A stretch of 64,000 nt of DNA from Oceanicoccus sagamiensis (GCF_002117105.1 NZ_CP019343.1:4216001-4280000), one strand, 5' to 3'; shown: positions 10,700-21,530, numbered from the stretch's first letter. The notes: generated from the letters alone by a model not told the origin. Made by a program: numbers and translations.

Positions 10700-11080
10700 T
10701 TAATTGCCAACCGTGCTGACGGCCTTTTCCATATTGCTAGCAATTTGCGCTGCCACGGCTTTTGCCCGCTCAGCATAACTACCAGCAAAACGCTTATCAA
10801 CGGTCTCGGTAAATAAGTTTAACCAGCGCTTAAAGTCCTGAGCTGTTAAGGGGCGTTTGGCATGCACCGCACGATGAATATTCATGGTATGGCGCTGGTA
10901 ATCGCGACTGCCTAGTAACAGTTTTTCCCAGTAGCTGCGGATCAGTGGCAAATGTTTGGCCAGATCGATTGCTGCTACATCGAGAAAAATAGGGGCTAAC
11001 TGACGGTCTTTTAGCATATCGGCGTAAAAGGCATCGACAAAGGTTTTAATCTGTTGGGGGGAATCCAGGTCTGGTTTCAT
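10700..11080 (-). CDS. Group III truncated haemoglobin
   Basis: A 126-residue globin of the trHbP class. It starts at the B-helix region TFVDAFYADMLKDRQLAPIF, carries the YWEKLLLGSRDYQRHTMNIHRAVH segment, which includes the likely proximal His (HRAVHAKRPLTAQDF), and then the FKRWLNLFTETVD helix. The family binds haem and handles O2, NO or peroxide; the physiological ligand is not known here. It lies 23 bp downstream of der and shares its strand, but no functional link with Der is known. Confidence 0.88.
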   Translation of the reverse strand: MKPDLDSPQQIKTFVDAFYADMLKDRQLAPIFLDVAAIDLAKHLPLIRSYWEKLLLGSRDYQRHTMNIHRAVHAKRPLTAQDFKRWLNLFTETVDKRFAGSYAERAKAVAAQIASNMEKAVSTVGN

Positions 11081-11103
11081 CAGCTCGGCAACCTGAATAA
11101 AGA

Positions 11104-12516
11104 CTATTTTTTGCGCTTTTGGGTGATACGTTTACCCGCCTGATTTTTAACCCTGGCTTTACGCTCCTGCTGACGCTTGCTGGTGTTTTCACGCTTTTCT
11201 GCAAAGGGGTTTTCACTGCCTTTAAATTCTATGCGTATCGGCGTACCAATTAAGTCCAGCTCACGGCGAAACACTTTTTCCAAATAACGACGGTAGGCAC
11301 TGGGCACTTTGGCGGTCTGATTACCGTGAATAATAATAATCGGCGGATTGGAGCCACCGGCATGGGCATAACGTAATTTAATACGACGACCATTAATCAT
11401 GGGGGGCTGGTGGTCAAATACCGCGCCCTCTAGAATTTGAGTCAGCTTATTGGTTTGCAGGCTCTTCATCGAGGATTGGTAAGCGCTATCTACCGACTCA
11501 TACAGATGACCAACACCGGTACCATGCAATGCTGAGATAAAGTGAATTTCTGCAAAATCAATAAACTGTAAACGGCGTTCCAATTCGCTTTTTACCCACT
11601 CTTTATGGTCGGCATCGAGGCCATCCCATTTATTCAGTGCGATAACCAGAGCGCGACCGGCATCGATGGCCTGACCCAGTAAGTGCAGGTCCTGATCGAC
11701 CAAACCTTCCTGAGCATCCATCACCAATACCACAACATTGGCATCATCAATCGCTTTTAGAGCTTTAACAATGGAGAATTTTTCTACCGCTTCTTTAACA
11801 TTTTTACGACGGCGTACACCAGCAGTATCAATCAGAGTATAAGCTTCACCTTCACGCTCATAATCAATATAGATACTATCGCGGGTGGTACCGGGGTGAT
11901 CGTAAACCACCACACGTTCTTCACCTAACAGGCGATTAACCAGAGTTGATTTGCCGACATTGGGGCGGCCAATAATCGCAATTTTAGTACCGCGTCTTGC
12001 CTCGTCTTCCTCATCAACTTCTGGCTTGGGGAAGTGCTGCATCATATCGTCAACAAGATTGCGCACACCTTTGCCATGGGTGGCAGTCATTGGATAAAGC
12101 TGGGGAATACCTAACTGATAAAAATCAGCCATGGCGACATTGGGATCTACGCCATCAATTTTATTGGCGACATAAAATACCGGTTTATCAGATTGGCGCA
12201 ACCTATGGGCAAGTACTTCATCACCCGCTGTCAGTCCGGCACGGGCATCACACAGAAAAAATACCGCATCGGCCTCATCAACCGCCTGCATGGATTGCTC
12301 GGCCATGGCCGCATCAATCCCTTCTTCTTCACCAGTAATACCGCCGGTATCAATCACAATAAAATGGCGATCGCCAACCGTGGCGTCACCGTATTTTCTA
12401 TCGCGGGTTAAACCGGGCAAGTTGGCTACCAGCGCATCACGGGTTTTGGTCAGGCGGTTAAACAATGTCGATTTACCGACATTGGGACGACCTACCAAAG
12501 CAATTACTGGAACCAT
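11104..12516 (-). CDS. der: Ribosome biogenesis GTPase Der (EngA)
   Basis: Essential double-domain GTPase for 50S subunit assembly. Two G domains are visible: [14 protein letters not shown] near residue 8 with DTGG as G3, and [14 protein letters not shown] near residue 182 with DTAGVRRR as G3. Both have NKxD motifs (ANKIDG, LNKWDG). The C-terminal KH-like domain and a very basic tail ([13 protein letters not shown]) complete 470 residues, the normal length. It is the last gene of the conserved hisS-yfgM-bamB-der run. Confidence 0.98.
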   Translation of the reverse strand: MVPVIALVGRPNVGKSTLFNRLTKTRDALVANLPGLTRDRKYGDATVGDRHFIVIDTGGITGEEEGIDAAMAEQSMQAVDEADAVFFLCDARAGLTAGDEVLAHRLRQSDKPVFYVANKIDGVDPNVAMADFYQLGIPQLYPMTATHGKGVRNLVDDMMQHFPKPEVDEEDEARRGTKIAIIGRPNVGKSTLVNRLLGEERVVVYDHPGTTRDSIYIDYEREGEAYTLIDTAGVRRRKNVKEAVEKFSIVKALKAIDDANVVVLVMDAQEGLVDQDLHLLGQAIDAGRALVIALNKWDGLDADHKEWVKSELERRLQFIDFAEIHFISALHGTGVGHLYESVDSAYQSSMKSLQTNKLTQILEGAVFDHQPPMINGRRIKLRYAHAGGSNPPIIIIHGNQTAKVPSAYRRYLEKVFRRELDLIGTPIRIEFKGSENPFAEKRENTSKRQQERKARVKNQAGKRITQKRKK

Positions 12517-12559
12517 AGGGGAATAACCGTGTTAAAACTATTAGGGGTAACTATTGGCC

Positions 12560-13738
12560 TTAAAACCAACCGCTGGATTTTTCTTCCAACTTATAGGTCA
12601 CCAATTTGCCGCCATTGGAATAAACCAACAACATATCATCGACGGTTTGCAGGTCAACCTGAAGACCGTCTGAATCGACTTTGGTACGGGCAGCAATCCG
12701 ACCATCGACCTGGGATAAGGCATGCAGATAGCCCTCAACATCCCCGACGATAACGTAGCTGCTTAGGGTCGCCGAACCGGTAAGCTTACGACGCTCGAGC
12801 ACGGTTTGCGCCCAGCGTGCACCCTGACCATTTTTTTCAAAGGCAGTCACACTGCCATCTTCACCAGCCACATAGATATTACCAAAGCCCAGTGACATGG
12901 CGGCATAGCTAGAGGCATCGTTGGCCCATAGGCGACGACCGGAAGCGGGATCAATAGCCGCAATTTTGCCCTGATAGCTGACCGCATAAATCAAACCATT
13001 GTCTTCCATCAACGGCGCATCGATATCGATAATACGTTGAATTTCGGAATCACCTTTGGCCACAGTAACGCGAGTATTCCAGCGCACGGCACCGGTATCT
13101 AATTCAAAGCTGATCACACGGCCATTGGCAAAGCCGGCAATCACCGAATCGCGGTAGATCAAAGGCGTACTGGTGCCTCGTAGAGTCAGTACTGGCAGGT
13201 TATTTCGGAAAGACCATACCCGCTCACCATCTTCGGCATTAAGGGCCAGCATTTGACCATCAAAGGTTTGTACATAAACCATATTGTCTTTGGCCTGTGG
13301 CGCAGCCAGTACTTCGCCGCCTAACTCCACACGCCATTGTTCGCTTCCGTCGTCTTTATTGAGGGCAACCACTTCACCGGCCGCAGTACCTACAAAAACG
13401 GCGTTATCACTCACACCAACACCACCCACTAACAGTTGGTCTAATTCTGCATCCCAAACCGTTTTACCCTGCTCAAGGGTAATCGCTTCGATAGTGCCTT
13501 CTGCCGAAGCGACATAAATAAGGTCGCCATCCACCACCGGGTTTAAGCGATTAAAAATACCGCCCTGACCATCTCCGATTGAGGTGCTCCAGACTTTGTT
13601 GAATTTTCTTTCTTCTTCAAAATCCAGCAGCGGTGCCGGCCCTTTTTCCTCTTCACCATCGGTTGAACTACAGGCAACGAGACTAAGTGCTATCAGGGAT
13701 AAAACGACACTGCGAATGAGTTGGGCTGGTTGAGCCAT
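12560..13738 (-). CDS. bamB: Outer-membrane assembly lipoprotein BamB
   Basis: Lipoprotein of the BAM complex that inserts beta-barrels into the outer membrane. The signal ends in lipobox LVAC (Cys23). The body consists of repeated eight-blade propeller units of the PQQ type, with recurrent patterns such as GTIEAITLEQGKTVWDAEL, GEVVALNKDDGSEQWRVEL and GQMLALNAEDGERVWSF. At 392 residues the length is normal. It follows yfgM by 3 bp and precedes der, the usual order in gammaproteobacteria. Confidence 0.97.
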   Translation of the reverse strand: MAQPAQLIRSVVLSLIALSLVACSSTDGEEEKGPAPLLDFEEERKFNKVWSTSIGDGQGGIFNRLNPVVDGDLIYVASAEGTIEAITLEQGKTVWDAELDQLLVGGVGVSDNAVFVGTAAGEVVALNKDDGSEQWRVELGGEVLAAPQAKDNMVYVQTFDGQMLALNAEDGERVWSFRNNLPVLTLRGTSTPLIYRDSVIAGFANGRVISFELDTGAVRWNTRVTVAKGDSEIQRIIDIDAPLMEDNGLIYAVSYQGKIAAIDPASGRRLWANDASSYAAMSLGFGNIYVAGEDGSVTAFEKNGQGARWAQTVLERRKLTGSATLSSYVIVGDVEGYLHALSQVDGRIAARTKVDSDGLQVDLQTVDDMLLVYSNGGKLVTYKLEEKSSGWF

Positions 13739-13741
13739 TGC

Positions 13742-14473
13742 TTAAGCTTCCTTATCGGTGCTGTCATTGGCAGCGGGTTCTGCTGCCGCTGGTTGAGCCT
13801 GAGCCGCTGGTGCAGCCTGAGTGGCCAACTGCTGTATTTTCAAAGTTAACAGAGGGTTGCTGGCGGGATTAGTTCCCTGCTGGTCAAGTTCCAGAGCTTT
13901 TTGATAAGCCAAGGCCGCATCGGCGCTATTGCCCTGTGCCACATAAATATCGCCTTTCACTTCTTCATAGGCACTGGCAGAAGTCCCACTATCACCCTGT
14001 AGTTGTGCCAGAGCATCGTCATATTGCTGCTGCGCAGCCAAAACACGGGCTAAGCGCAGCTTGGCCTGTACACTCATCTCTGCAGATGGGCCGCTGGCCA
14101 GTACCCAGCGAAGTTCGGCTTCCGCCGCTGCCAAATCTTCTGCATTAACCGCTAATTTGGCTTTATAGAGGGCGGCAAAGCGAGCATAGGTAGAGCTGGG
14201 AAAATCCGCTTTCAGAGTATCGGCCAGATGGTTGGCGGTGGCGGTCTGTTCAACCGTCACTGTACCGTTTTGACCGTTGGTAGCGGCTAACAGATTCTGG
14301 TAAATCGCAGAGGCGGCATCAACCTCAGCCTGCTGCTGGGTTTGCCAGCCCTGATAGCCAAATACACCGGCTACCGCAATGGCGATGGTCGCCAAGGTCG
14401 ACTTACCATTTTCATTCCACCACTTCTTTAGTGCTTCTACCTGTTCATCTTCGGTTTGATAGCCTTCAGCCAT
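13742..14473 (-). CDS. yfgM: YfgM family tetratricopeptide membrane protein
   Basis: A 243-residue protein of the YfgM/UPF0070 type, an accessory of the SecYEG translocon and periplasmic chaperones in E. coli. It begins with a cytosolic segment (YQTEDEQVEALKKWWNENGK), then one transmembrane helix (about residues 23-43), then a periplasmic TPR-like region rich in Ala and Gln. The tail (PAAQAQPAAAEPAAN) is low-complexity. It is 3 bp from bamB and 57 bp from hisS. Confidence 0.92.
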   Translation of the reverse strand: MAEGYQTEDEQVEALKKWWNENGKSTLATIAIAVAGVFGYQGWQTQQQAEVDAASAIYQNLLAATNGQNGTVTVEQTATANHLADTLKADFPSSTYARFAALYKAKLAVNAEDLAAAEAELRWVLASGPSAEMSVQAKLRLARVLAAQQQYDDALAQLQGDSGTSASAYEEVKGDIYVAQGNSADAALAYQKALELDQQGTNPASNPLLTLKIQQLATQAAPAAQAQPAAAEPAANDSTDKEA

Positions 14474-14530
14474 GATCTACTCTCTTCAATAAGTTATTTG
14501 CTACTGTTCGTTATTATGCGCGGTATTTTA

Positions 14531-15820
14531 TCAGCTCAATCCATTTAATGCTTCTATCAATAACGCTGGCAATTGGTCATTTTTGATGGTTTTCTGCTCA
14601 ATTTCATCCCGTAGCCACTTTACATTGACCACCCCCTCTTGCGCTTCGTTATCACCAACGATTAAGGCAATGGCGGCGCCGCTTTTGTCGGCCTTTTTAA
14701 ATTGGCTTTTAAAGCTGCCACCACCGCAGTGCAATTGCAGTTTCAGAGCCGGGATTTGGCTGCGTAATTGTTCAGCCAGTTGGAAGGCGGCAGTTTGAGC
14801 CTGCTGACCTGCCACTACAAAATAAACATCGGGGTCGGCCGCAATTTCAGCGGGGACTTTATCCAGTTCTTGCAATAATAGGCATAGGCGCTCGACGCCC
14901 ATCGCAAAACCGACTGCTGGAGCAGGCTTACCACCCAGCTGTTCAACCAGGCCATCATAGCGGCCACCAGCACAAACCGTACCCTGTGCACCCAACTTAT
15001 CGGTCACCCACTCAAAAACAGTTTTACTGTAATAATCCAAACCACGGACCAGACGCGGGTTAATGTTATAGCTAACACCGGCGGCATCTAACAACGTTTT
15101 TAAGGTTTCAAAGTGCTCCCGTGAGTCATCATCCAGATAGTCCATCAACGAAGGAGCCTGATCGAGAATAGCCTGAGTTGAGGGGCTTTTGCTATCCAGA
15201 ATACGCAATGGGTTGCTCTCCATCCGGCGCTGGCTATCTTCATCCAAATCGTTAAAGTGCTGCTGTAAAAATTCAACCAGAGCTGTGCGGTAGTTGGCCC
15301 TGGCCTCCAGGCTACCAATGGTATTTAACTCCAGGGTGACATGCTCACGGATACCCAATTGCTCCCAAAGGCGCGCGGTAATCATGATGACCTCCGCATC
15401 AACATCTGCAGTGGCAACACCAAAACTCTCTACGCCGATTTGGTGAAATTGGCGCAGGCGACCTTTTTGCGGGCGCTCATAGCGGAACATGGGGCCGGTA
15501 TACCACAGACGCTGAACTTGCTGATTATCCAGCAAGCCATTTTGCAGACAGGCACGCACACAGCAGGCGGTGCCTTCGGGGCGCAGGGTAAGGCTGTCGT
15601 CGTTGCGATCTTTAAAGGTGTACATTTCCTTTTCGACAATATCGGTCACTTCGCCAATAGAGCGTTTAAAGAGTTCTGTTTGCTCCAGGATCGGGAAACG
15701 AATTTCCTGATAGCCATAGCGGCCCAGTACGCCACTAACGGTTGATTCAAGGTATTGCCACAGGGCAGAATCGGCAGGCAATAGATCGTTCATGCCGCGT
15801 ATAGATTGAATTTTTGCCAA
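14531..15820 (-). CDS. hisS: Histidyl-tRNA synthetase
   Basis: Class II aminoacyl-tRNA synthetase charging tRNA-His. It shows the N-terminal RGMNDLLP motif, motif 2 with [16 protein letters not shown], the histidine-specific [15 protein letters not shown], motif 3 [12 protein letters not shown] and the C-terminal anticodon-binding domain (residues about 330-429). Length 429 is standard. It lies 23 bp downstream of ispG and is likely read in the same transcript. Confidence 0.98.
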   Translation of the reverse strand: MAKIQSIRGMNDLLPADSALWQYLESTVSGVLGRYGYQEIRFPILEQTELFKRSIGEVTDIVEKEMYTFKDRNDDSLTLRPEGTACCVRACLQNGLLDNQQVQRLWYTGPMFRYERPQKGRLRQFHQIGVESFGVATADVDAEVIMITARLWEQLGIREHVTLELNTIGSLEARANYRTALVEFLQQHFNDLDEDSQRRMESNPLRILDSKSPSTQAILDQAPSLMDYLDDDSREHFETLKTLLDAAGVSYNINPRLVRGLDYYSKTVFEWVTDKLGAQGTVCAGGRYDGLVEQLGGKPAPAVGFAMGVERLCLLLQELDKVPAEIAADPDVYFVVAGQQAQTAAFQLAEQLRSQIPALKLQLHCGGGSFKSQFKKADKSGAAIALIVGDNEAQEGVVNVKWLRDEIEQKTIKNDQLPALLIEALNGLS

Positions 15821-15843
15821 GGTATTGTCCGTTATCTTCTGGG

Positions 15844-16959
15844 TTAGGATTGTTTTGCAATCACATCTTGTTCGGCCTGCTGTTTGGCCGCGACTTTGTC
15901 CCGAATCATGGTTTCAAGATGATCCACTAAATGTTCTTTTTCGACTTTATGGTCTTTCTCTCCATCGACATAGATCAGGTGTTTGGGCGTACCACCGGTC
16001 AAACCGATATCTGCTTCTTTAGCTTCACCGGGGCCGTTAACGATACAGCCAATCACCGCCACATCTAACGGGGTTGTAATATCTTCTACACGGCTCTCTA
16101 ACTCATTCATGGTTTTAACCACATCAAAGTTTTGCCGCGAGCAGCTGGGACAGGCAATAAAATTAATGCCTTTGGAACGCAGTTTTAAGCTTTTTAAAAT
16201 TTCATAGCCGACTTTAACTTCTTCTACCGGGTCAGCGGCTAACGAAATACGAATGGTATCGCCGATACCATCCATTAATAACATCCCCAGACCTACTGAG
16301 GACTTTACGGTGCCGCCGCGCAAACCACCGGCCTCGGTAATCCCTAAATGCAGTGGTTGGTCAATCTGTTGGGAGATTTTTCGATAAGCGGCTACGGCCA
16401 TAAACACATCGGAGGCTTTAACACTAAGCTTAAAGTCCTGAAAATCAAGACTATCTAAAATATCGATATGGCGCATGGCGGATTCAACCAGAGCATCCGG
16501 CGTTGGTTCGCCATACTTACGCTGTAATTCTTTTTCCAGAGAACCGGCATTAACCCCTATTCTAATGGGAATATTTTTGTCGCGGGCAGAGTCAATAACT
16601 GCACGTACTCTATCTTCGCGACCGATATTGCCCGGGTTAATACGCAGACAATCAACACCGTACTCCGCCACTTTTAACGCAATTTTGTAATCGAAATGAA
16701 TATCGGCCACTAACGGCACATTGACCTGAGCACGGATTTGCTTAAAGGCTTCTGCGGCTTCCATAGTGGGCACTGAGACACGAACAATATCGGCGCAGGC
16801 ATCTTCAAGGCGCTTGATTTGCCCTACCGTTGCAGCCACATCACAGGTATCGGTATTGGTCATGCTCTGTACAGAGATTGGCGCATCACCACCCACGGCC
16901 ACATCCCCCACCATGATCTGGCGGGTTTTTCTTCGTTTAATGGGTGATTCCATCTGCAT
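15844..16959 (-). CDS. ispG: 4-hydroxy-3-methylbut-2-enyl diphosphate synthase (flavodoxin) IspG
   Basis: Fe-S enzyme of the MEP isoprenoid pathway converting MEcPP to HMBPP. The TIM-barrel part begins with [19 protein letters not shown] and includes [15 protein letters not shown] and RINPGNIG. The [4Fe-4S] ligands are in [14 protein letters not shown] and [12 protein letters not shown]. Length 371 is normal. Its clusters would be built by the SUF machinery encoded a few kilobases upstream. Confidence 0.98.
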   Translation of the reverse strand: MQMESPIKRRKTRQIMVGDVAVGGDAPISVQSMTNTDTCDVAATVGQIKRLEDACADIVRVSVPTMEAAEAFKQIRAQVNVPLVADIHFDYKIALKVAEYGVDCLRINPGNIGREDRVRAVIDSARDKNIPIRIGVNAGSLEKELQRKYGEPTPDALVESAMRHIDILDSLDFQDFKLSVKASDVFMAVAAYRKISQQIDQPLHLGITEAGGLRGGTVKSSVGLGMLLMDGIGDTIRISLAADPVEEVKVGYEILKSLKLRSKGINFIACPSCSRQNFDVVKTMNELESRVEDITTPLDVAVIGCIVNGPGEAKEADIGLTGGTPKHLIYVDGEKDHKVEKEHLVDHLETMIRDKVAAKQQAEQDVIAKQS

Positions 16960-16985
16960 AGCGTTTTAAACCCTGGCTCTGTTAA

Positions 16986-17879
16986 CTACTCACCTACGAA
17001 TAGGCGGGCTGAATCTTTTTTGCGGTTAACCACAACAGCTACTGGCTCGCCGTTATAGGTCATAGTGACACCCGGTGCATAACCCAGTAAGACATTAAAG
17101 GGGGGTTCACCCGTCAGTTCAAGGCTGCTACCGGCTCTGCGTAAATCGGCGAAAATCATGGTATCACTGCCATCTTTAACTTCTACCCAGCAATCCTCGC
17201 TAAAAGTCAGATTTAGGGCAGACTCTGCGACCTGCGATTCTTCAGCCGCCACGTCTGCCACGGGTACTGGCTCGGTAACTTCTACTGGTTCAACGTCTAC
17301 TTCTGCCTCTACTTGTGCCTCTACTTCTAATGGAGCAACTGCAACGGCCAGCTCAGCCGTCTCATCGGCTACGGGCTCTACTAAAGATGGCTGCTCAGTT
17401 TGATCGACAATAGCAATATTTTTATCGACCACCACTTCAGGGGTTTCGGTAACCGTTACGGTCTCTTCTTCACCACCGGAGCCCAACAGCCACAGCAAGC
17501 CAATCACCACAACCGTTGCTGCCAAACTCCAATACTGCACGCTACGACCTTTATGCGGCCGCTGGATATGCGCTCGTGGCTTGGCGGTCGGAATGGGGGT
17601 TACGTTATCAGGGCGGCTGTCTATATAAGCCTTAATCAACGGCTCAGGGTCCAACTCTAACAGGGTTGCATAGGACTTGAGATAGCCCTTGCAAAAAATC
17701 TCGCCATTAAACTGATGGTAGTCGTTAGCTTCCAGGGCTTCAATTTGACGCGGCAGCAGGTGTAATTGCTCTGCCACCTGTCTTGTGGTTAAACCTCGCT
17801 GCTCTCTGGCGTTGGTCAACATATTACCGGGGCCAGGAGTGAGAAGTTCGTCGATCATATCTGCTACTTGATCACTCAT
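16986..17879 (-). CDS. rodZ: Cell-shape protein RodZ-like (HTH + DUF4115)
   Basis: Bitopic membrane protein that links MreB to the elongation machinery. It has an N-terminal helix-turn-helix of the Xre type (about residues 17-80, REQRGLTTRQVAEQL), a basic juxtamembrane stretch, one transmembrane helix at about 115-134, an acidic Val/Glu/Pro-rich linker (140-215) and a C-terminal DUF4115 domain beginning around LTFSEDCWVEVKDGSD. Its start overlaps the end of pilF by 8 bp, indicating translational coupling. Confidence 0.92.
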   Translation of the reverse strand: MSDQVADMIDELLTPGPGNMLTNAREQRGLTTRQVAEQLHLLPRQIEALEANDYHQFNGEIFCKGYLKSYATLLELDPEPLIKAYIDSRPDNVTPIPTAKPRAHIQRPHKGRSVQYWSLAATVVVIGLLWLLGSGGEEETVTVTETPEVVVDKNIAIVDQTEQPSLVEPVADETAELAVAVAPLEVEAQVEAEVDVEPVEVTEPVPVADVAAEESQVAESALNLTFSEDCWVEVKDGSDTMIFADLRRAGSSLELTGEPPFNVLLGYAPGVTMTYNGEPVAVVVNRKKDSARLFVGE

Positions 17880-18687
17880 TGATAAACTGTTCCCTGTATT
17901 CCAAATACTCTTTAGAGGTGGGGTATAAATTCTTTAACGCCAGGGAATAGCTGGAGAGAGAGTCATTATCACCAAATTTATCCGCTAGCCGAATACCTAA
18001 CCATAGTGCTTGCGCTGGCTGCTGCTTAACTTGCGAGCGATAGGCGTCGTAGTAGCTTTGGGATTTAGGAAACTGCTCCAGACGGTAGTAGACATCAGCC
18101 AGTTGATATAGCAGCGGCACATTTCTTCGTGCCATTAAGTGAGCGCGGTAAAATGCCTGTTCGGCTTCCTGTATTTTATCTAACTGCATATAGGCGCGGC
18201 CCAAATTAATATAGGCCCCTGAGCGCTTATCATACAGGGTATCGGCAACAACCATTTCCAGCTGCTCGGCAGCCTCTTCATAGCGGCGTTGCTGGTAGAG
18301 AAAAGCCGCATAGTTATTTCTAACGCGAGAAAAGTCAGAATCCAGTTTGATGGATTTTTTATAGTTTTCTTCAGCAAATTCAAATTCACCGGTATTTTGG
18401 AAAACCAGGGCCATGGCTTCGTAAACTTCAGCAGAGCTATCGTCAATTTCAATAGCGGTTCTCAGGTGACGCTTTGCCGCTTCCCAGTTACCACTGCGAA
18501 TATAGTTTCTTGCCAGTGACACGGAGTATTCCAGCGCTTTCTCTTTATCGGCCTTGGTACCCACACCACCACGTTCGGTAGTAACGCAACCGCTAAAAAC
18601 CATCGTTATTAGCAAAAGCGGTAATAACCTGCGTGCTATTGTTAAAACCATTAAAACCTTCCTGTTATTCTCTAGGTTAGCGAACAT
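17872..18687 (-). CDS. pilF: Type IV pilus biogenesis lipoprotein PilF/PilW
   Basis: Outer-membrane pilotin lipoprotein that brings PilQ secretin subunits to the outer membrane. It has several TPR units (for example [20 protein letters not shown] and [12 protein letters not shown]). A lipoprotein signal is evident: [14 protein letters not shown]. The longest frame starts at 18687 and would overlap the end of rlmN; the internal ATG at 18651, giving [10 protein letters not shown], makes a better signal peptide. The position between rlmN and rodZ is the usual one. Confidence 0.92.
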   Translation of the reverse strand: MFANLENNRKVLMVLTIARRLLPLLLITMVFSGCVTTERGGVGTKADKEKALEYSVSLARNYIRSGNWEAAKRHLRTAIEIDDSSAEVYEAMALVFQNTGEFEFAEENYKKSIKLDSDFSRVRNNYAAFLYQQRRYEEAAEQLEMVVADTLYDKRSGAYINLGRAYMQLDKIQEAEQAFYRAHLMARRNVPLLYQLADVYYRLEQFPKSQSYYDAYRSQVKQQPAQALWLGIRLADKFGDNDSLSSYSLALKNLYPTSKEYLEYREQFINE

Positions 18688-19834
18688 TCAATACTTGAGT
18701 ATCAGTATAGTTTGCCTTGTGTCTTTCGCTACGTTTGGTGCGGTCGGCGACCTGCCCGACTAATTGCCCGCAAGCGGCATCGATATCATCGCCACGGGTA
18801 CTGCGGACGGTGGTTACAATATCGGAGTCACTGAGTATCTGCCAAAAACGACTCACGGCATTTTTGCTGGGGCGACGATAGTCCGATAAAGAAAAAGGAT
18901 TAAACGGAATCAGGTTTATTTTACAGGGAAAATCTTTTAATAAGGCCACTAGTTCACGGGCCTGAGCCGGGCTGTCATTAACACCGGCAATCAAGGTGTA
19001 CTCTACCGTAGTAACACGGTGAGTATCCGATTGCTTGTCCCAATAGCGGTTACAGGCGGCCAATAATTCGGCAATCGGGTAACGTTTGTTGATAGGGACT
19101 AATTCATTACGTAATTCATCGTTGGGCGCATGCAATGAGATCGCCAGAGAAACCTGCGACACATCGCCCAATTTATCCAACGCAGGCACAACACCTGAAG
19201 TACTCAAGGTCACCCGACGCTTGGAAATACCATAACCAAAGTCATCGAGCATCACACTCATGGCATCGACAACATTATCAAAATTCAGCAGCGGCTCACC
19301 CATTCCCATCATCACCACATTGGTCACCACGTTTTTATCCGTGGAGGGAAAGGCATCATAGGATTTAATCGCCAACCAGATTTGGCCAACGATTTCAGCG
19401 GCAGTCAGGTCGCGCTGGAAACCCTGTTTACCGGTAGAACAAAAACTGCAATCCAGACTGCAACCTACCTGAGAAGACACACATAAGGTGCCGCGGTCGC
19501 CATCGGGTATCAGTACGGTTTCAACCAAACTGCCTCCGGTAACACGCACAGCCCATTTACGGGTGCCATCCTTGGAGGTTTTTTCGGTAACCACTTCGGG
19601 CGGACGAACTTCGGCAAGCTCTTTTAAGCGCTCACGCAGGGCTTTGCTGACATTAGTCATCTCATCAAAGTTATCAACACCGGCATGGTGAATCCACTTT
19701 AATACCTGCTTGGCACGGAACGGTTTTTCGCCAATTGAGACAAAAAATGCTTCCATCTTTTCACGCGAAAGCCCCAACAGATTGGTTTTCTCTGTTGGGG
19801 CTTTTGGGTTAACTTGCTTTACAGCATCAGTCAT
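18677..19834 (-). CDS. rlmN: Dual-specificity rRNA/tRNA adenine C2-methyltransferase RlmN
   Basis: Radical SAM enzyme methylating C2 of A2503 in 23S rRNA and A37 in some tRNAs. The cluster motif is [14 protein letters not shown]. The methyl-carrier cysteine of the C-terminal region is in [13 protein letters not shown]. The segment MGMGEPLLN binds SAM. Length is 385, with a slightly long N-terminal leader ([18 protein letters not shown]) before the conserved [14 protein letters not shown]. The gene depends on Fe-S supply from the SUF operon. Confidence 0.97.
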   Translation of the reverse strand: MTDAVKQVNPKAPTEKTNLLGLSREKMEAFFVSIGEKPFRAKQVLKWIHHAGVDNFDEMTNVSKALRERLKELAEVRPPEVVTEKTSKDGTRKWAVRVTGGSLVETVLIPDGDRGTLCVSSQVGCSLDCSFCSTGKQGFQRDLTAAEIVGQIWLAIKSYDAFPSTDKNVVTNVVMMGMGEPLLNFDNVVDAMSVMLDDFGYGISKRRVTLSTSGVVPALDKLGDVSQVSLAISLHAPNDELRNELVPINKRYPIAELLAACNRYWDKQSDTHRVTTVEYTLIAGVNDSPAQARELVALLKDFPCKINLIPFNPFSLSDYRRPSKNAVSRFWQILSDSDIVTTVRSTRGDDIDAACGQLVGQVADRTKRSERHKANYTDTQVLNVR

Positions 19835-19862
19835 TTAGCGTTGTCCGCTTAAAGTGTGTGGC

Positions 19863-20291
19863 TTAGCCGCGGTCGCAAATATCGCTGGCAGCGAAAAAGT
19901 AAGCGATTTCGCGTGCCGCTGATTCTGGCGCGTCAGAGCCGTGTACGGCGTTAGCATCGATAGACTCAGCGAAGTCAGCACGAATAGTACCGGCGTCGGC
20001 TTCCTGTGGGTTCGTTGCACCCATCAGTTCGCGGTTTTTAGCAATCGCGTTTTCGCCTTCAAGCACCTGAACCATCACTGGGCCAGAAGTCATAAATTCG
20101 ATCAGCGCTGGGAAGAAAGGACGACCCTTGTGCTCAGCGTAAAAGCCTTCAGCGCGCTCACGACTCAAACGAACCATTTTAGAAGCAACGATGCTTAAAC
20201 CATTCTTTTCAAAGCGGCTGTAGATTTCACCGATCACGTTTTTGGCAACTGCATCAGGTTTTACGATAGAAAAAGTACGTTCAATAGCCAT
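19863..20291 (-). CDS. ndk: Nucleoside diphosphate kinase
   Basis: Transfers the gamma phosphate from ATP to nucleoside diphosphates through a phosphohistidine. The active His is in [23 protein letters not shown] is the N-terminal signature. The frame is open upstream to 20309, but the ATG at 20291 is chosen: it gives the conserved [13 protein letters not shown] start, has GGAG 6 bases upstream, and leaves a normal length of 142 residues. It heads the ndk-rlmN-pilF-rodZ run, separated from the SUF operon by a terminator. Confidence 0.97.
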   Translation of the reverse strand: MAIERTFSIVKPDAVAKNVIGEIYSRFEKNGLSIVASKMVRLSRERAEGFYAEHKGRPFFPALIEFMTSGPVMVQVLEGENAIAKNRELMGATNPQEADAGTIRADFAESIDANAVHGSDAPESAAREIAYFFAASDICDRG

Positions 20292-20342
20292 GTAGGACTC
20301 CGTAGTCATGGTGGCATGCCAGCCTGGTGGCGGACATTAATA

Positions 20343-20368
20343 AGAAGAAAATCAGGCTTAGGCCTGAT
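20343..20368 (-). terminator. Rho-independent terminator of the SUF operon
   Basis: The hairpin atcaggc-ttag-gcctgat at 20351-20368 is followed on the minus strand by tttcttctt (20350-20342). It is placed after sufE and before ndk and would stop the iscR-suf transcript. Confidence 0.65.
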
Positions 20369-20444
20369 ACCAAAATTTTGAAGCGCAAATTATACGCGGG
20401 TTTTAGGGAAAATAGTATAAATAATCCACACTTAGCGTGATTTT

Positions 20445-20513
20445 GTAGGGTGAATTATAATCCACCAAATAGCGATGCAGCGGTTGTGGAAGGTGGATTG
20501 TAATCCACCCTAC
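20445..20513. repeat. REP/BIME-like paired palindrome, copy 2
   Basis: Arm 1 (20445-20466) is gtagggtgaattataatccacc with one change breaking its palindrome; arm 2 (20492-20513) is the inverted copy. The complement of ccctac in arm 2 supplies the TAG stop codon of sufE (20510-20512). Confidence 0.9.
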
Positions 20514-20920
20514 AAGGCAGCCTTGGCTATGGCCTGAATCCTGGCCACTATCGCCTTGAGGCCATTACCTCTGGTAGGGCTTAAATGGCGCTCTAAATCC
20601 AGCTGTTGGAAGTAGGCATCCATATCAAAAGCGGTGATATCAGCGGCGCTTTTGCCGTTATAGGCCGCCATCACCAACGCCAGCAGGCCCCGGACAATAT
20701 GGGCATCGCTATCGACGGTAAAGCTCAGCACAGCATCAGCGGGCTGCACATCCAACCAGACATTGCTCTGGCAGCCTTTTACCAGTCTTTCCGGGGTCCT
20801 CAGCGCCTCATCCATCGCCGGCAAATCCTTACCGAGGTCGATAATATACTTATAACGCTCCTCCCAATCGTCAAAAAAGGCCAGATCGTCAAGGATTTCA
20901 TCGGTGGTTGCCAGGCTCAT
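20510..20920 (-). CDS. sufE: Sulfur acceptor protein SufE
   Basis: Takes persulfide sulfur from SufS and passes it to the SufBCD scaffold. The 136-residue SufE fold is evident, with the acceptor Cys50 in RLVKGCQSNVWL. The C-terminal helix reads HLSPTRGNGLKAIVARI, characteristic of the family. It is the last gene of the suf run; its stop codon lies inside a REP-like repeat. A gap of 50 bp separates it from sufT. Confidence 0.96.
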   Translation of the reverse strand: MSLATTDEILDDLAFFDDWEERYKYIIDLGKDLPAMDEALRTPERLVKGCQSNVWLDVQPADAVLSFTVDSDAHIVRGLLALVMAAYNGKSAADITAFDMDAYFQQLDLERHLSPTRGNGLKAIVARIQAIAKAAL

Positions 20921-20970
20921 AGGGTTCGTTCACTGCTTGCTTGTGGGAGGCGCATTTTGGAGAAATCTGC

Positions 20971-21504
20971 TTAGAAAAACAATCCCGCTTCCAGCTGGGC
21001 TTCTTCGCTCATCATTTCTCGGGACCAGGGAGGATCAAAAACCAGCTCGACTTTAACGGTTTTGACATTGGGAACCTTGGCAGTGCGATACTCTACATCG
21101 CTGACCAGTACCGGACCCATGCCGCAACCGGGGGCGGTTAAGGTCATACTAATACCCACTTCCCCACTATCCTGATTAATATGAACGCTATAAATCAGCC
21201 CCAGAGAAACCAGACTGATAGGGATCTCAGGATCAAAAATACTATCTAAGGCTTCCCAGACCTGATCTTCGCTAATTTGGCCACTGCCATCATCGGCAAA
21301 CTCTAATACGTCAGCTTCCTGACCAATCGCATCGGCATCGGTGCCATCAATACGCAGCATATTACCCTGGAAGGTCACGGTGTAATTACCGCCCAAATCC
21401 TGATTGATAGTAACGAACTGCCCTTTTGGGATAATTGCCGGCTCACCAGAGGGGACACGGCGGGCGGGACAGTCACGATGAGTGACTACCATAGATTGCT
21501 GCAT
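20971..21504 (-). CDS. sufT: Fe-S assembly protein SufT (MIP18/DUF59 family)
   Basis: Accessory factor for maturation of Fe-S proteins, found in SUF operons. The protein has an N-terminal extension with RDCPARRVPSGEP and GGNYTVTFQGNMLRIDGTDADA, then the DUF59 domain (DPEIPISLVSLGLIY), and the conserved TLTAPGCGMGP with the single Cys of this family. Length 177 fits SufT rather than the short DUF59 proteins. It is flanked by sufA and sufE. Confidence 0.93.
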   Translation of the reverse strand: MQQSMVVTHRDCPARRVPSGEPAIIPKGQFVTINQDLGGNYTVTFQGNMLRIDGTDADAIGQEADVLEFADDGSGQISEDQVWEALDSIFDPEIPISLVSLGLIYSVHINQDSGEVGISMTLTAPGCGMGPVLVSDVEYRTAKVPNVKTVKVELVFDPPWSREMMSEEAQLEAGLFF

Positions 21505-21530
21505 GGTTAGACTCTTTACTTGATAGAGGG

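Noticed and set aside
17158-17403. 81-codon Ser/Thr-rich plus-strand frame
   Set aside because: Antisense shadow of the acidic low-complexity linker of RodZ.
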